Shown in pieces: positions 52,452-61,375 of a stretch of DNA of 64,000 bases (position 1 is the stretch's first letter; each line of letters begins with the position of its first letter). The position numbers and the translations under genes are program-made. A model generated the notes under the pieces. The model had not been told where the DNA came from. It saw nothing but the letters and a program-made list of their open reading frames with translations, and made no database searches. The stretch lies in contig NZ_JAFBFG010000001.1 of the NCBI RefSeq assembly GCF_016909155.1, positions 1-64,000 of the forward strand. Reading direction: 5' to 3'. The DNA comes from Chryseomicrobium aureum. Lineage in GTDB: Bacteria > Bacillota > Bacilli > Bacillales_A > Planococcaceae.

Positions 52452-54413
52452 ATGACGAAACAAAAAGTAACTGCTCAAGATATCACAGAAATTACATCTG
52501 TTGCGGCTCCAGTCTTTCACCCAACAGAAGATAAAGTTGCCTATGTAGCCACTGCAATCAATGCGGAAAAAAATACATATGAAAGCAGTATATATGTAAC
52601 AACGGTCACAGGCGAGCCAGTGCAATGGACACATCAAAAAGACCGAATTTCATCGGTGAAATGGTCCCCAAATGGAAGCTATTTATCATTTCTGTCTAAC
52701 CGCAATGAGAAAAATCAGCTCTATATTTTGCCAGTTACAGGAGGAGAAAGCCGCCAACTGACAACACTCCCATATGGTGTTTCTAGTTATGAATGGGATC
52801 CTTCAGAACAAACTCTATGGATTACAGCACGGTATGATGCCGAAACAGGATGGGAAAAACCTGAAGAAAAAAAGGATGAATTTCCAAAAACCTATACAGC
52901 AAAGAAGATGAAATACATTCAAGATGGCGGCGGTCTTGTGGATCATTCGAAGTATTCACAAATCGGCAGGATTTCACTCGATGGAAACCTTGAGTTATGG
53001 TCAAATGAACATAAAAACGAATCTATTCAAGCGGTTTCACCCGATGGAAAACAACTCGTGATTTCATCAACTACGCTTGAAGATGATCAAGTGTTTGAAT
53101 CTGCCGTGTATTTAGCAGATGTTGAAACTAAAACTAAAACTGCTGTAACCAATGAACCTGGATATTATGGAGGCGCTGCATATTCTAAAGATGGCGGTTA
53201 TTTGGCATTTGTAGGATCAAATCGCACATTTGAAAACGCGACGCATTCGAACATCTATGTATATGATCTACAAGCAAAAACAGTAGAAAGTCTTACAGAA
53301 GGTCTAGATGCACCAGTAGGCGATTATGTCGTAGCAGATGTACAACAAGGAGCAAGTGCGGCATCTGTTGTGTGGACGAAAGACAATCATCTGTATTTCC
53401 AACTCTCCACACAAGGAGACGTGCGCATTTACGCAGCGGCTCTTGATGGACAGATTTATCCAGTGACGGGTGAAAATGAACATGTCTATGGATATTCAGT
53501 GAATGCAGCCGCAACTACACTTGCTGTAACTGTGAGTAATCCCGTATTCCCTGGTGAGTTAATTTTTCACGAGATTCAAAGTGGAGAGAGAAAACAAAAA
53601 ACAAATCATAACAATGACTACATGGAGACGAAGCAGTTAATTGAGCCAGAAGCGATTGTCTTTGAAGGACCACTCGGTTGGCAAGTGCATGGCTGGTTAA
53701 TCAAACCACCTGAAGCACAAGAGGGGAAAGTGCCACTTGTGACAAATATTCATGGTGGGCCTCATGCATTTTATGCAAATACGTTTTTCCATGAGATGCA
53801 GCTACTGGCATCACAAGGGTTCGGTGTCCTGTATATCAATCCGCGCGGAAGTCATAGCTACAGCCAAGAATTTGTAGATGCCGTGCGCGGTGATTATGGT
53901 GGCAATGATTATCAAGACATCATGGCAGCAGTTGATTATGTCGTAGAGCAGTATGAGTGGGTTGATTCAAATCGTCTTGGTGTGACAGGTGGGTCCTACG
54001 GCGGTTTCATGACAAACTGGATTGTCGGCCACACAGATCGTTTCAAAGCAGCTGTAACACAGCGATCTATTTCGAACTGGATTAGCTTCTACGGCGTCTC
54101 AGATATCGGCTATTATTTTACGGAATGGCAAATTCAAAGTGATATGACAGATATCGATAAACTATGGGACCATTCTCCACTTAAGTATGCGGCAAATGTA
54201 ACTACTCCTTTATTGATTTTACATGGTGAAGATGATTTACGTTGTCCAATCGAACAAGCACAACAACTATATATCACCTTGAAGCGGATGGGGAAAGAGA
54301 CGGAGTTTGTGCGATTCCCGAATGCGGATCACAATCTCTCTCGTACAGGTCTGCCAAACCTACGCATTGCGCGTTTAGAAGAAATTACAGGGTGGTTCGT
54401 AAATCGCCTTTAA
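52452..54413 (+). CDS. S9-family prolyl-oligopeptidase-type peptidase (YuxL-like)
   Basis: 653 residues. N-terminal beta-propeller with Trp-Ser-Pro-type repeats (VKWSPNGSYLSFLSNR), then an alpha/beta-hydrolase domain. Catalytic Ser in TGGSYGGFMTNW (about 513), Asp in LHGEDDLRCPIEQ, His in FPNADHNLSRTG. Cytosolic acylaminoacyl or oligopeptidase with no signal peptide. The ATG follows AAAGGAG; the longer frame has no SD. Confidence 0.92.
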   Translation: MTKQKVTAQDITEITSVAAPVFHPTEDKVAYVATAINAEKNTYESSIYVTTVTGEPVQWTHQKDRISSVKWSPNGSYLSFLSNRNEKNQLYILPVTGGESRQLTTLPYGVSSYEWDPSEQTLWITARYDAETGWEKPEEKKDEFPKTYTAKKMKYIQDGGGLVDHSKYSQIGRISLDGNLELWSNEHKNESIQAVSPDGKQLVISSTTLEDDQVFESAVYLADVETKTKTAVTNEPGYYGGAAYSKDGGYLAFVGSNRTFENATHSNIYVYDLQAKTVESLTEGLDAPVGDYVVADVQQGASAASVVWTKDNHLYFQLSTQGDVRIYAAALDGQIYPVTGENEHVYGYSVNAAATTLAVTVSNPVFPGELIFHEIQSGERKQKTNHNNDYMETKQLIEPEAIVFEGPLGWQVHGWLIKPPEAQEGKVPLVTNIHGGPHAFYANTFFHEMQLLASQGFGVLYINPRGSHSYSQEFVDAVRGDYGGNDYQDIMAAVDYVVEQYEWVDSNRLGVTGGSYGGFMTNWIVGHTDRFKAAVTQRSISNWISFYGVSDIGYYFTEWQIQSDMTDIDKLWDHSPLKYAANVTTPLLILHGEDDLRCPIEQAQQLYITLKRMGKETEFVRFPNADHNLSRTGLPNLRIARLEEITGWFVNRL

Positions 54414-54443
54414 GTTGAAAGTTTACTATGTTTTATAGTGCGC

Positions 54444-54480
54444 AAAAGGAGTTTCTCAGTTTAGTCGAGAAACTCCTTTT
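54444..54480. terminator. Bidirectional terminator
   Basis: AAAAGGAGTTTCTC pairs GAGAAACTCCTTTT over 9 nt between convergent genes. Confidence 0.92.
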
Positions 54481-54494
54481 TCATTAAGTTTATT

Positions 54495-55271
54495 TTATTT
54501 CCCTTTGAATTGTGGCTTCCGCTTTTCACCAAAGGCAAGCAAAGCTTCCACACGATCTTCTGTAGGAATCGTAAGTTCATAAGCTTTTCTCTCAATTTGA
54601 AGGCCTGTTTGCAAATCTGCATTCATACCATTTTTTACAGCAAATTTCGCTTGAACTAAAGCGACAGGACCGTTCGAGAGTATCGAAAGTGCAAATTCTT
54701 CTGTCTGGTCAACAAGGGCGTCATCTGGAGCGACTTGCGTAAGTAAACCATAAGAATGTGCTTCTTCGGCAGTCAATTTTCTAGCCGTTAAAATCAATTC
54801 AAGAGCTTTGGATTCCCCAATCAAACGAGGTAGACGTTGTGTCCCTCCAGCCCCAGGAATGATGGCCAAGCTAGTCTCTGTAAGACCCATTACACTTTTT
54901 TGTGAGGCAATACGGAAATCACAAGCAAGAGCAAGCTCCATACCGCCACCAAATGCAAACCCATCAATCATGGCAATTGTAGGCTGGGGCAAGTTTTCGA
55001 TTGTTGTAAAAACCTCACCAATTTTGTATAGATTTCGTTTTACTTGTTCAGTAGTTAATGTCTTTCGTTCTTTGAGGTCAGCCCCAACACTAAACGCACG
55101 TCCGCCAGCTCCCCTAAAAATCACTAAGCGAATATCTGGGTTGATGCGAATAGCATCGACCACTTGACCAAGTTCTGAGAGCATATCATAATTAAACGCG
55201 TTCATCGCATCTGGTCGATGCAAAGTGACAACCGCCACGTGTTCTTTTTGTTCGTAAAGCAATGTTTCCAT
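54495..55271 (-). CDS. Enoyl-CoA hydratase
   Basis: 258 residues, crotonase fold. Oxyanion-hole segments GRAFSVGADLKERK and DGFAFGGGMELALACDF. Both catalytic positions of hydratases are visible: Glu in GMELAL and in GLTETSLAIIPGAGGTQRLP. Beta-oxidation or related acyl-CoA metabolism. ATG at 55271 follows GGGAGGG. No FadR box seen upstream. Confidence 0.9.
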   Translation of the reverse strand: METLLYEQKEHVAVVTLHRPDAMNAFNYDMLSELGQVVDAIRINPDIRLVIFRGAGGRAFSVGADLKERKTLTTEQVKRNLYKIGEVFTTIENLPQPTIAMIDGFAFGGGMELALACDFRIASQKSVMGLTETSLAIIPGAGGTQRLPRLIGESKALELILTARKLTAEEAHSYGLLTQVAPDDALVDQTEEFALSILSNGPVALVQAKFAVKNGMNADLQTGLQIERKAYELTIPTEDRVEALLAFGEKRKPQFKGK

Positions 55272-55324
55272 GTCAATCCCTCCCCATTCTAGACTACCAT
55301 TTTCAAAATTCGCTGTCACTCCAT

Positions 55325-55352
55325 GAAAAAAGCCTTCCGCAGAGGGAAGGCT
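55325..55352 (-). terminator. LCP gene terminator
   Basis: AGCCTTCC pairs GGAAGGCT over a 6-nt loop; T6 follows on the minus strand. Confidence 0.85.
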
Positions 55353-55357
55353 AGACT

Positions 55358-56364
55358 TTAGTTAGTTGTTGCATCTTGTGCAAATTCAGATGAACCCGGT
55401 TTTAAATCTAAATGAGTTTGAAGAATAGAGGATGTTTCTTCTAAGCTTTCTTGATCTAGCTGCCAGTAATATGTGCCTGTTGTCATATCATCATAAACTT
55501 CTAAGGTAAGTGTTTCCACTTGGGGGCGTCCTTTCGTCAAATAATCGAAAAATGAACGCATCTCATCAAATGTTAAATCGGTCTTCATATTATTTCCGAC
55601 AGCATCGATGACATCTCCGTAACGTGTAAACGAGGAAGCAGAAGCAGCTTTTTGAATAATCGCTTCTAAAATCATTTGTTGTCGTTTTCCACGTTCGATA
55701 TCATTGTCAAGTTTACGTGTTCGAGCTAGTGCCAAAGCTTCTCGACCATCCAGTAGCTGGCGACCTTCTTTTAATTCGACTGTGTATTGATCATTTTCAT
55801 CAAGTTCCAAGTGATCATAAGGAACGTCGACATTGACGCCGCCTAGGGCATCCACAGTATCAATAAACGCATTGAAATTCATTTTTACATAATAATCTAT
55901 TGGAATATCCAAAAGCTCTTCGACTGTCTCAATTGAAGCTCGTGTGTCTCCATATGCATGCGCGTGTGTAATTTTATCTTCATAACCGACTTCTGGGATA
56001 TACACATAAGAGTCACGTGGAATACTCACAAGTTTAATGGACTTATCTTCATTATTCAGTGTTGCAACCATTAAGGCATCAGACCGACTTGAATCTTGTC
56101 CTTCACTGCGTTTTTCGCTGTCATCAATTCCTACAAAGAGAATGGATACATTGTCAGTTAAAGGTTCAACTTCCTCTTCTCTTAATTCAGAGCCATTCGC
56201 GCGATCGGCTAGCGCTTCAAAACTACGTTCTGCAGCAACCTCGGCACGTTTTGTCAAATACACGCCATAAGTAGCAGATAAGATTGCCACCGTTCCGAAC
56301 AAGATTAAAACGAATAAATAATCGTGCGCTTTTTCGATCGTTTTTTTGTTTGTGTTCTATTCAT
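55358..56364 (-). pseudogene. LytR-CpsA-Psr (LCP) wall-polymer transferase, 5' frameshift
   Basis: The LCP domain is complete: ILFVGIDDSEKRSEGQ with conserved Asp, DALMVATLNNEDKSIKLVSI then PRDSYVYIPEVG, and LARTRKLDNDIERGKRQQ. Such enzymes attach teichoic acids or glycopolymers to peptidoglycan. The expected start is ATG 56364 with AGGAGG, but that frame (MNRTQTKKRSKKRTIIYSF) ends at a TAA. The frame carrying the membrane helix (YLFVLILFGTVAIL) is off by one. The indel lies between about 56309 and 56347, where there is a run of seven A. Either a sequencing error, a phase-variable tract or inactivation; a TTG at 56302 would give a protein without most of its anchor. Neighbour yvyE is as in B. 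subtilis (yvhJ/tagU). Confidence 0.8.
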
Positions 56365-56399
56365 TTTTAAACGCCTCCTGAAGATTTTAAAATCTTCAT

Positions 56400-57047
56400 T
56401 TATAATTCCGTGTCATGTTTATCAAATTCCAGGTAATGGATGGCTTGTTGGTGGAATTTACATGTAGCACTTGTCAAAGAAGTCATCCAATCCTCAAAAA
56501 CTTGGGTGTCTTTTTTATTAACATAAACCAATAGTTCTACCTTATCTGTATACCTGATTTCATCCAGTCTATAAACATTTTGACGCAATTCATTTTCAAC
56601 TTTGCCAAGTAAGGTGTAATCAATTTCTACACTATAGAGCTGATGACGTACACGTTGGACAATTCCTGTATGTTTAAGTCCTTCAGATACAGTACTTCCA
56701 TAGGCGCGAATCAATCCACCGCCGCCTAACTTAATTCCACCAAAGTAACGAGTAACTACAGCAGTCACATTTCGAAGGTCTTGTTTTTTTAGAACTTCTA
56801 ACATAGGAACGCCTGCTGTGCCACTAGGTTCCCCATCATCTCCAGCCTTTTGAATTGCATTGTTTTCGCCAATCACGTAAGCAAAACAATTGTGATTTGC
56901 AGATTTATGCTGTGTACGTATTTCATTGATAAATTCTTGCGCTTGTTGTTCAGAATCTGTCCGTTTTAAATGACAAATAAAGCGAGATCTTTGAATGACG
57001 ATCTCATGGGAAGACGACTTTTTGATTGTATAATAATTAGAATTCAT
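56400..57047 (-). CDS. yvyE: YigZ/IMPACT-family protein YvyE
   Basis: 215 residues. N-terminal Impact domain with HKSANHNCFAYVIG, QKAGDDGEPSGTAGVPML and TRYFGGIKLGGGGLIRAYG; C-terminal ferredoxin-like domain. The family is linked to translation control in eukaryotes; bacterial role is unclear. AAAGGAG before the ATG. Sits beside the LCP gene as in B. subtilis. Confidence 0.92.
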   Translation of the reverse strand: MNSNYYTIKKSSSHEIVIQRSRFICHLKRTDSEQQAQEFINEIRTQHKSANHNCFAYVIGENNAIQKAGDDGEPSGTAGVPMLEVLKKQDLRNVTAVVTRYFGGIKLGGGGLIRAYGSTVSEGLKHTGIVQRVRHQLYSVEIDYTLLGKVENELRQNVYRLDEIRYTDKVELLVYVNKKDTQVFEDWMTSLTSATCKFHQQAIHYLEFDKHDTEL

Positions 57048-57395
57048 TGCATACTCCTTTAGTGAAATGAAATCGTTCTGTAACGTAATTTTAATATGTT
57101 ATTGGGAAATTAGTGCTATAATGGTTTCTGTCAGGTTTTTAATTTGAGTAACTTGAGATACAGAAGTGCACATCCGAACTAGGAGTTGAAAACTAGAAGA
57201 TAGAAGTGTATATCACGTACCTACAAAACTTCTAACTCGTGCAGGAGTTAGAAATAGGAACATTTTATGCGACAAGATCGTCTTATTATACGTGGTATTG
57301 GCTTACTTTGTAAAAGAAGTCGCATGAACGTTTAATGAGGCAATGAATGAGGAATAAGAATGATAAATGTATTGCTGGTATAGGAGGATATTCAT
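57048..57395. other. Long leader upstream of degU, no degS
   Basis: No kinase gene. A TATAAT with extended TG (57114-57122) about 270 nt before degU implies a long 5' leader. It contains a hairpin TTCTAACTC/GAGTTAGAA (about 57228-57253) and a 22-codon ORF (57267-57335, MRQDRLIIRGIGLLCKRSRM, then NV) whose ends hold the inverted pair TGCGAC and GTCGCA. Whether the ORF is translated is unknown. Confidence 0.5.
57114..57122 (+). promoter_or_regulatory. Extended -10 promoter of degU
   Basis: TGCTATAAT: perfect -10 with TGn extension; no clear -35. Confidence 0.6.
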
Positions 57396-58070
57396 ATGAC
57401 GAAAATTGTAATTATAGATGATCACCAATTATTCCGCGAAGGAGTAAAGCGAATTTTAGATTTTGAAGAAACGTTTGAGGTAGTAGCAGAAGGGGACGAT
57501 GGTACAGATGCAGTGCGTCTATACGAGAACTACCGCCCTGATATTATTTTAATGGATATCAACATGCCGAATAAAAGCGGAATTGAAGCTACAGCTGAAT
57601 TGATCAGTCACTACCCAGAGGCAAAGGTGATCATGCTGTCGATACATGATGATGAATCATTTGTTTCAACGGCTTTGAAAACGGGCGCTTCTGGCTATAT
57701 GCTAAAAGAAATGGACGCTAATGCTATCGTTCAAGGGATTAAAGTTGTGGATAAGGGCGGGAATTACTTACACCCGAAAGTTACCAAAAACCTTGTGAAT
57801 GAGTTTAAACGTTTAAGTGAACGTGAGAATAAAGGGAATTTCCATCAAACAGACATTCGCCGCCCATTCCACTTGTTAACGAAGCGTGAATGTGAAGTAT
57901 TGCAATTGCTCACAGATGGTCAGAGCAATCGTACAATTGGAGAGACTTTATTTATTTCGGAGAAAACGGTGAAAAACCACGTATCGAGTATTCTCCAAAA
58001 AATGAATGTTAATGACCGTACACAAGCGGTTGTTACAGCAATTAAAAACGGCTGGGTAGAAGTACGCTAA
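57396..58070 (+). CDS. degU: Response regulator DegU
   Basis: 224 residues. Receiver: [16 protein letters not shown], phospho-Asp in [14 protein letters not shown] (about 55), Lys in [10 protein letters not shown]; LuxR-type helix-turn-helix [20 protein letters not shown] and [20 protein letters not shown]. Global regulator of exoenzymes, motility and competence. SD AGGAGG. degS, normally just upstream, is absent here, a Listeria-like arrangement; the phosphate donor would have to be another kinase or acetyl phosphate. Confidence 0.93.
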   Translation: MTKIVIIDDHQLFREGVKRILDFEETFEVVAEGDDGTDAVRLYENYRPDIILMDINMPNKSGIEATAELISHYPEAKVIMLSIHDDESFVSTALKTGASGYMLKEMDANAIVQGIKVVDKGGNYLHPKVTKNLVNEFKRLSERENKGNFHQTDIRRPFHLLTKRECEVLQLLTDGQSNRTIGETLFISEKTVKNHVSSILQKMNVNDRTQAVVTAIKNGWVEVR

Positions 58071-58075
58071 TTTCC

Positions 58076-58104
58076 AGGCACCCCTTTTAAAGGGGTGCTT
58101 TTTG
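58076..58104 (+). terminator. degU terminator
   Basis: GGCACCCC pairs GGGGTGCT/C over TTTTAAA, then T5. Confidence 0.88.
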
Positions 58105-58137
58105 TTTGTATTTGAACGAAAACACTCGGGCTGTGAG

Positions 58138-58375
58138 ATAATTAGTTTCCATAATATGACTTCGGTAGAATAAATTTCGATTTGGGTAGAATAAATCGGG
58201 AGTAGGGTAGAATAAATTCTCTATTCGTCCGATGAACGCTCGCTCAGTTCCTTTAGTGGCGTTTCAAAGGTGAAATAAAGTTACTCTGAGCTGATTATAA
58301 TTGGAAATCCCTCCACCCAGATCGCCACGCCCTCGAAAAGCAGCCCCGGAATGGAGCTAAACGTGTAATTCAACA
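58138..58375. repeat. Composite intergenic repeat, copy 4
   Basis: GTTTCCATAATATGACTTC at about 58145, then three near-perfect units GGTAGAATAAAT at 58164, 58185 and 58206, exactly 21 bp apart, then ATTCGTCCGATGAACGCTCGC (split at 58222). Farther right AAAGCAGCCCCGGAATGGAG (58338) matches the block at 14682. The stretch to 58555 has no gene. Confidence 0.8.
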
Positions 58376-58559
58376 AGATTTATATAGGGTTTATTTAAAA
58401 ATGAGGAGAGAGAGGGAAGGAACCTTCCAAAACGAATCACGTCGTATAAAGTGTGTAGACGTTCCAACAAAAAGCGACAGTTTATTGACAATAGGAGATT
58501 CTGTTTGATTCCTAGTCAAAACTATGCCAAAATACGTCTAGCACAGGAGGAATGAACCC

Positions 58560-59153
58560 GTGAAAAAACTTGTAAAATTTGGTTTTCTCGCTCTCATAAG
58601 TTTTCTACTTTTAGCCGCTTGTTCATCACAGGATGAAGAAGTCAATTCAAGTTCAGCTGGCGACTTAGTGCCTCAAGGAGCAGGACAAATTGAAACACAT
58701 TCTGCCACTGAGAATACTGAATCGACAGAAGGACAACAAACTGAAGTAGGATTTGAAATGTCTGGCGAATCTATAGAAGAAGCAGCAAATGTTCCGCAAG
58801 AAGAACAAGCAGCAATCTTAGAGGCATTTAGTACTTATATTGAAGCATTCAATGAAGAAGATATTGATACGTACATGTCTGTAATTTCGAGCGAACCAAA
58901 AGGTTTTAGCTATGAAACAGAGCATCAATTCGTGAAAGATACATTCGAACAATATGACACAGAGCGCATTGCAGAAGATGTTACCATCATCAACTATACA
59001 GAACAAGAAGCACAAGTTTACGCAAACATCGGAATCAACTTGGCTCAGAGTTCGACAGGTGGTAAAGCTTCTAGTTCAGGTCGACAAGTAACTGTCTTCG
59101 CTAAAGAGGACGGGAACTGGTTAGTGACAAGTGTCTATTTTATTCGTGATTAA
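58560..59153 (+). CDS. Lipoprotein with NTF2-like domain
   Basis: 197 residues. Signal peptide with lipobox LLAAC (Cys21), a Ser/Thr/Glu-rich linker (about 22-75), then an NTF2/SnoaL-like fold (EAFSTYIEAFNEEDIDTYMS; ending DGNWLVTSVYFIRD). Surface-anchored; no catalytic residues apparent. GTG start 8 nt after AGGAGG. Function unknown. Confidence 0.75.
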   Translation: MKKLVKFGFLALISFLLLAACSSQDEEVNSSSAGDLVPQGAGQIETHSATENTESTEGQQTEVGFEMSGESIEEAANVPQEEQAAILEAFSTYIEAFNEEDIDTYMSVISSEPKGFSYETEHQFVKDTFEQYDTERIAEDVTIINYTEQEAQVYANIGINLAQSSTGGKASSSGRQVTVFAKEDGNWLVTSVYFIRD

Positions 59154-59156
59154 TCC

Positions 59157-59190
59157 AAACCGTATCCGCTACTTAAGCGGGTGCGGTTTT
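59157..59190 (+). terminator. Terminator after the lipoprotein gene
   Basis: AAACCG and ATCCGCT pair AGCGGGT and CGGTTT with one bulge, then T5. Confidence 0.85.
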
Positions 59191-59278
59191 TGATGTTTTC
59201 ACAGAATTTGCAAGTGAGTCAGAAGGATTGTTATGATACGAGTGAGAGAAGCCTCCAAGATGGAAAAAGGAGAGCTAC

Positions 59279-60604
59279 ATGAACTATCAAGCGTACTTCG
59301 AAGGGAAAATTCAAGACCGAAAAACGATTCATCTTCCGGACAACGAGATTCAACAGTTAGTAGAACAAGACCTCATCGTAAGTTATCCAGGTGTAATAGC
59401 GATAACCCCCTCTAGATTCTCTATGCTTAAATCCCCAATTTTTCAATGTATGCGTTGTCAATCTACTGATCCAAAAATGTTTGCGATCCACTATTGTTTA
59501 TACTGCGCAAAAAATTGTACGTATTGTCGTCATTGTCTATCTATGGGCAAAGTCGCCCAGTGTACCCAACTTCTAAAGTGGAAGGGAACACTATCTTCTA
59601 TCCAAGATACACCTTTGTTTACTTGGCAGGGGTCCTACTCAACTGACCAACGTCGAGCAGTAGACGAATGGATTGTAAGTTGTAATCAAGGGAAAAGTCA
59701 TCTTGTGAATGCCGTCTGCGGAGCCGGAAAGACGGAAATTATGTTTGGAGCAATTCAGCATCTGCTCACGTTAAACAAACGTATTGCAGTTGCGTGCCCA
59801 AGAACAGATGTCATTCTAGAGCTCGAACCGCGATTTCAAGATGCATTTACAAATTGTCGAATCGACAGTTTGTATGGAGGGTCAGAAAAACCTTTAGGCC
59901 TGGGAACGATAACACTAGCTACCACACATCAACTTTATCGATTTCATGAAGCTTTCGATGTTGTGATTATCGATGAAGCGGATGCTTTCCCTTATTCAGC
60001 AGATCAGACACTTGTGAAAGCAGTAAAAAAATCATTGAAATCTGACGGTGTAATCCATATGATTTCGGCCACTCCAACGAAAAACCTTCTCTTTGATACT
60101 GAAACGGTATTGCCGAGACGATTTCACCAACATCCACTACCTGTCCCACGCTATGAGAAATTACTCACCTATGAAAAGAGTTTAAAAAACAAAAAAATCC
60201 CTCCAAAGTTAGCAAACTGGATTTCTAAACAAATCGAGTCGAATTGTCCATTTCTTGTATTTTTTCCAAGCGTCCGTATGCTAGAAGAATTTCCAGGAGA
60301 CTTAAAACGTGTTCACGCTGAACATCCAATGAGAAAAAACTATGTACAACTATTACGTAATGGAAAGATACCTGGACTACTCACAACGACCATTCTGGAA
60401 AGAGGCATCACGATTCGGAATTTACAAGTAGCCGTTGTGGGGGCTGAACAAGCTATTTTTACGAAAGAAGCATTGATTCAAATTGCTGGAAGAGTAGGGC
60501 GAGCTGCTGATGCACCAACAGGAGATGTCGTATTCTTTCATAGAGGCGTAACGGAAGAAATGCACAGAGCGAAAAAAGAAATTGAAAAGTTGAATGCGCT
60601 ATGA
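59279..60604 (+). CDS. comFA: Competence helicase ComFA
   Basis: 441 residues. An N-terminal zinc region with paired cysteines (CMRCQSTD; CLYCAKNCTYCRHC, about 57-85) precedes a DEAD-like ATPase: Walker A NAVCGAGKTE, Walker B VIIDEADAFP, motif III SATPT, motif VI QIAGRVGRAAD. Drives transforming ssDNA through the membrane channel. SD AAAGGAG. Its stop overlaps comFC (ATGA). Confidence 0.93.
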   Translation: MNYQAYFEGKIQDRKTIHLPDNEIQQLVEQDLIVSYPGVIAITPSRFSMLKSPIFQCMRCQSTDPKMFAIHYCLYCAKNCTYCRHCLSMGKVAQCTQLLKWKGTLSSIQDTPLFTWQGSYSTDQRRAVDEWIVSCNQGKSHLVNAVCGAGKTEIMFGAIQHLLTLNKRIAVACPRTDVILELEPRFQDAFTNCRIDSLYGGSEKPLGLGTITLATTHQLYRFHEAFDVVIIDEADAFPYSADQTLVKAVKKSLKSDGVIHMISATPTKNLLFDTETVLPRRFHQHPLPVPRYEKLLTYEKSLKNKKIPPKLANWISKQIESNCPFLVFFPSVRMLEEFPGDLKRVHAEHPMRKNYVQLLRNGKIPGLLTTTILERGITIRNLQVAVVGAEQAIFTKEALIQIAGRVGRAADAPTGDVVFFHRGVTEEMHRAKKEIEKLNAL

Positions 60605-61212
60605 ACTGTTTACTTTGTGGAACCACCTATCATGAAATCAGTTGGTATGCTCTTGTTACGGGAAAACAGCCGCCAACTTGCAAGGATTGCCACTTGAAAT
60701 TTAATTATATTGAAAGTACACCCAGTCGTACCTACTTTCAAGGTACACCACTTGAAGATTGTTTAGACTCGGTCACCTGTCTCTATGAATACAATGAGTG
60801 GATGAAAGACTATTTTCATCAGTACAAGCGTCTTGGAGATCACGCTCTGAGCAGGGTTTTTAGTCATCATTTCACTCGGGGTCCCTATACGCCGATTCCT
60901 ATTTATCATGCTACATCTCCCTCTAAAACTTTCCCACACGTCGAAGCATTTCTGCCCAAAAAATCAACGCAACATCTTCTAATGAAGGTAGATGCAACTA
61001 ATCAATCCCAGCGGACATTATCTGAACGACTTGTATCTTCCAATCCATTTCGCTGGATTTCAACGGAACCCCCACCTAAAGAAATTTATTTAGTCGACGA
61101 CATTTATACAACCGGCACAACACTTCATCAAGCGGCGTATATAGCCAAACAAAATGGTGTACAAATTGTGCGAGGGCTTTGTTTAGCAGAAACTTTTTTA
61201 AAAAAAGAATAA
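60601..61212 (+). CDS. comFC: Competence protein ComFC
   Basis: 203 residues, phosphoribosyltransferase-like fold with four N-terminal cysteines (CLLC and CKDC) and the PRPP loop EIYLVDDIYTTGTTLHQAA. Partner of ComFA in DNA uptake. comFB, between the two in B. subtilis, is missing. The genes that usually follow (yvyF, flgM) are also absent. Confidence 0.92.
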   Translation: MNCLLCGTTYHEISWYALVTGKQPPTCKDCHLKFNYIESTPSRTYFQGTPLEDCLDSVTCLYEYNEWMKDYFHQYKRLGDHALSRVFSHHFTRGPYTPIPIYHATSPSKTFPHVEAFLPKKSTQHLLMKVDATNQSQRTLSERLVSSNPFRWISTEPPPKEIYLVDDIYTTGTTLHQAAYIAKQNGVQIVRGLCLAETFLKKE

Positions 61213-61299
61213 AAATAGGACCGCGCACTATGCAACAGTTGTAAGCGATTACACCAATTCAAAACTTTCATAAAAAACTGATAATTCTAGAAAAGGGCG

Positions 61300-61328
61300 T
61301 TGACACTGGCATTTGTGGATTGTATGAT
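61300..61328 (+). promoter_or_regulatory. Sigma-A promoter of ilvD
   Basis: Perfect TTGACA, 17 nt, TATGAT. Confidence 0.85.
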
Positions 61329-61331
61329 AAT

Positions 61332-61352
61332 TGCAATATATTTCATATTGCA
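61332..61352. promoter_or_regulatory. Operator-like palindrome at the ilvD start site
   Basis: TGCAATAT and ATATTGCA form a perfect 8-bp inverted repeat with 5-nt spacing, beginning 3 nt after the -10. A repressor bound here would block initiation. It does not fit the CodY box (AATTTTCWGAAAATT); cognate regulator unknown. Confidence 0.6.
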
Positions 61353-61375
61353 GGATATTACATACAAAGATGGTG

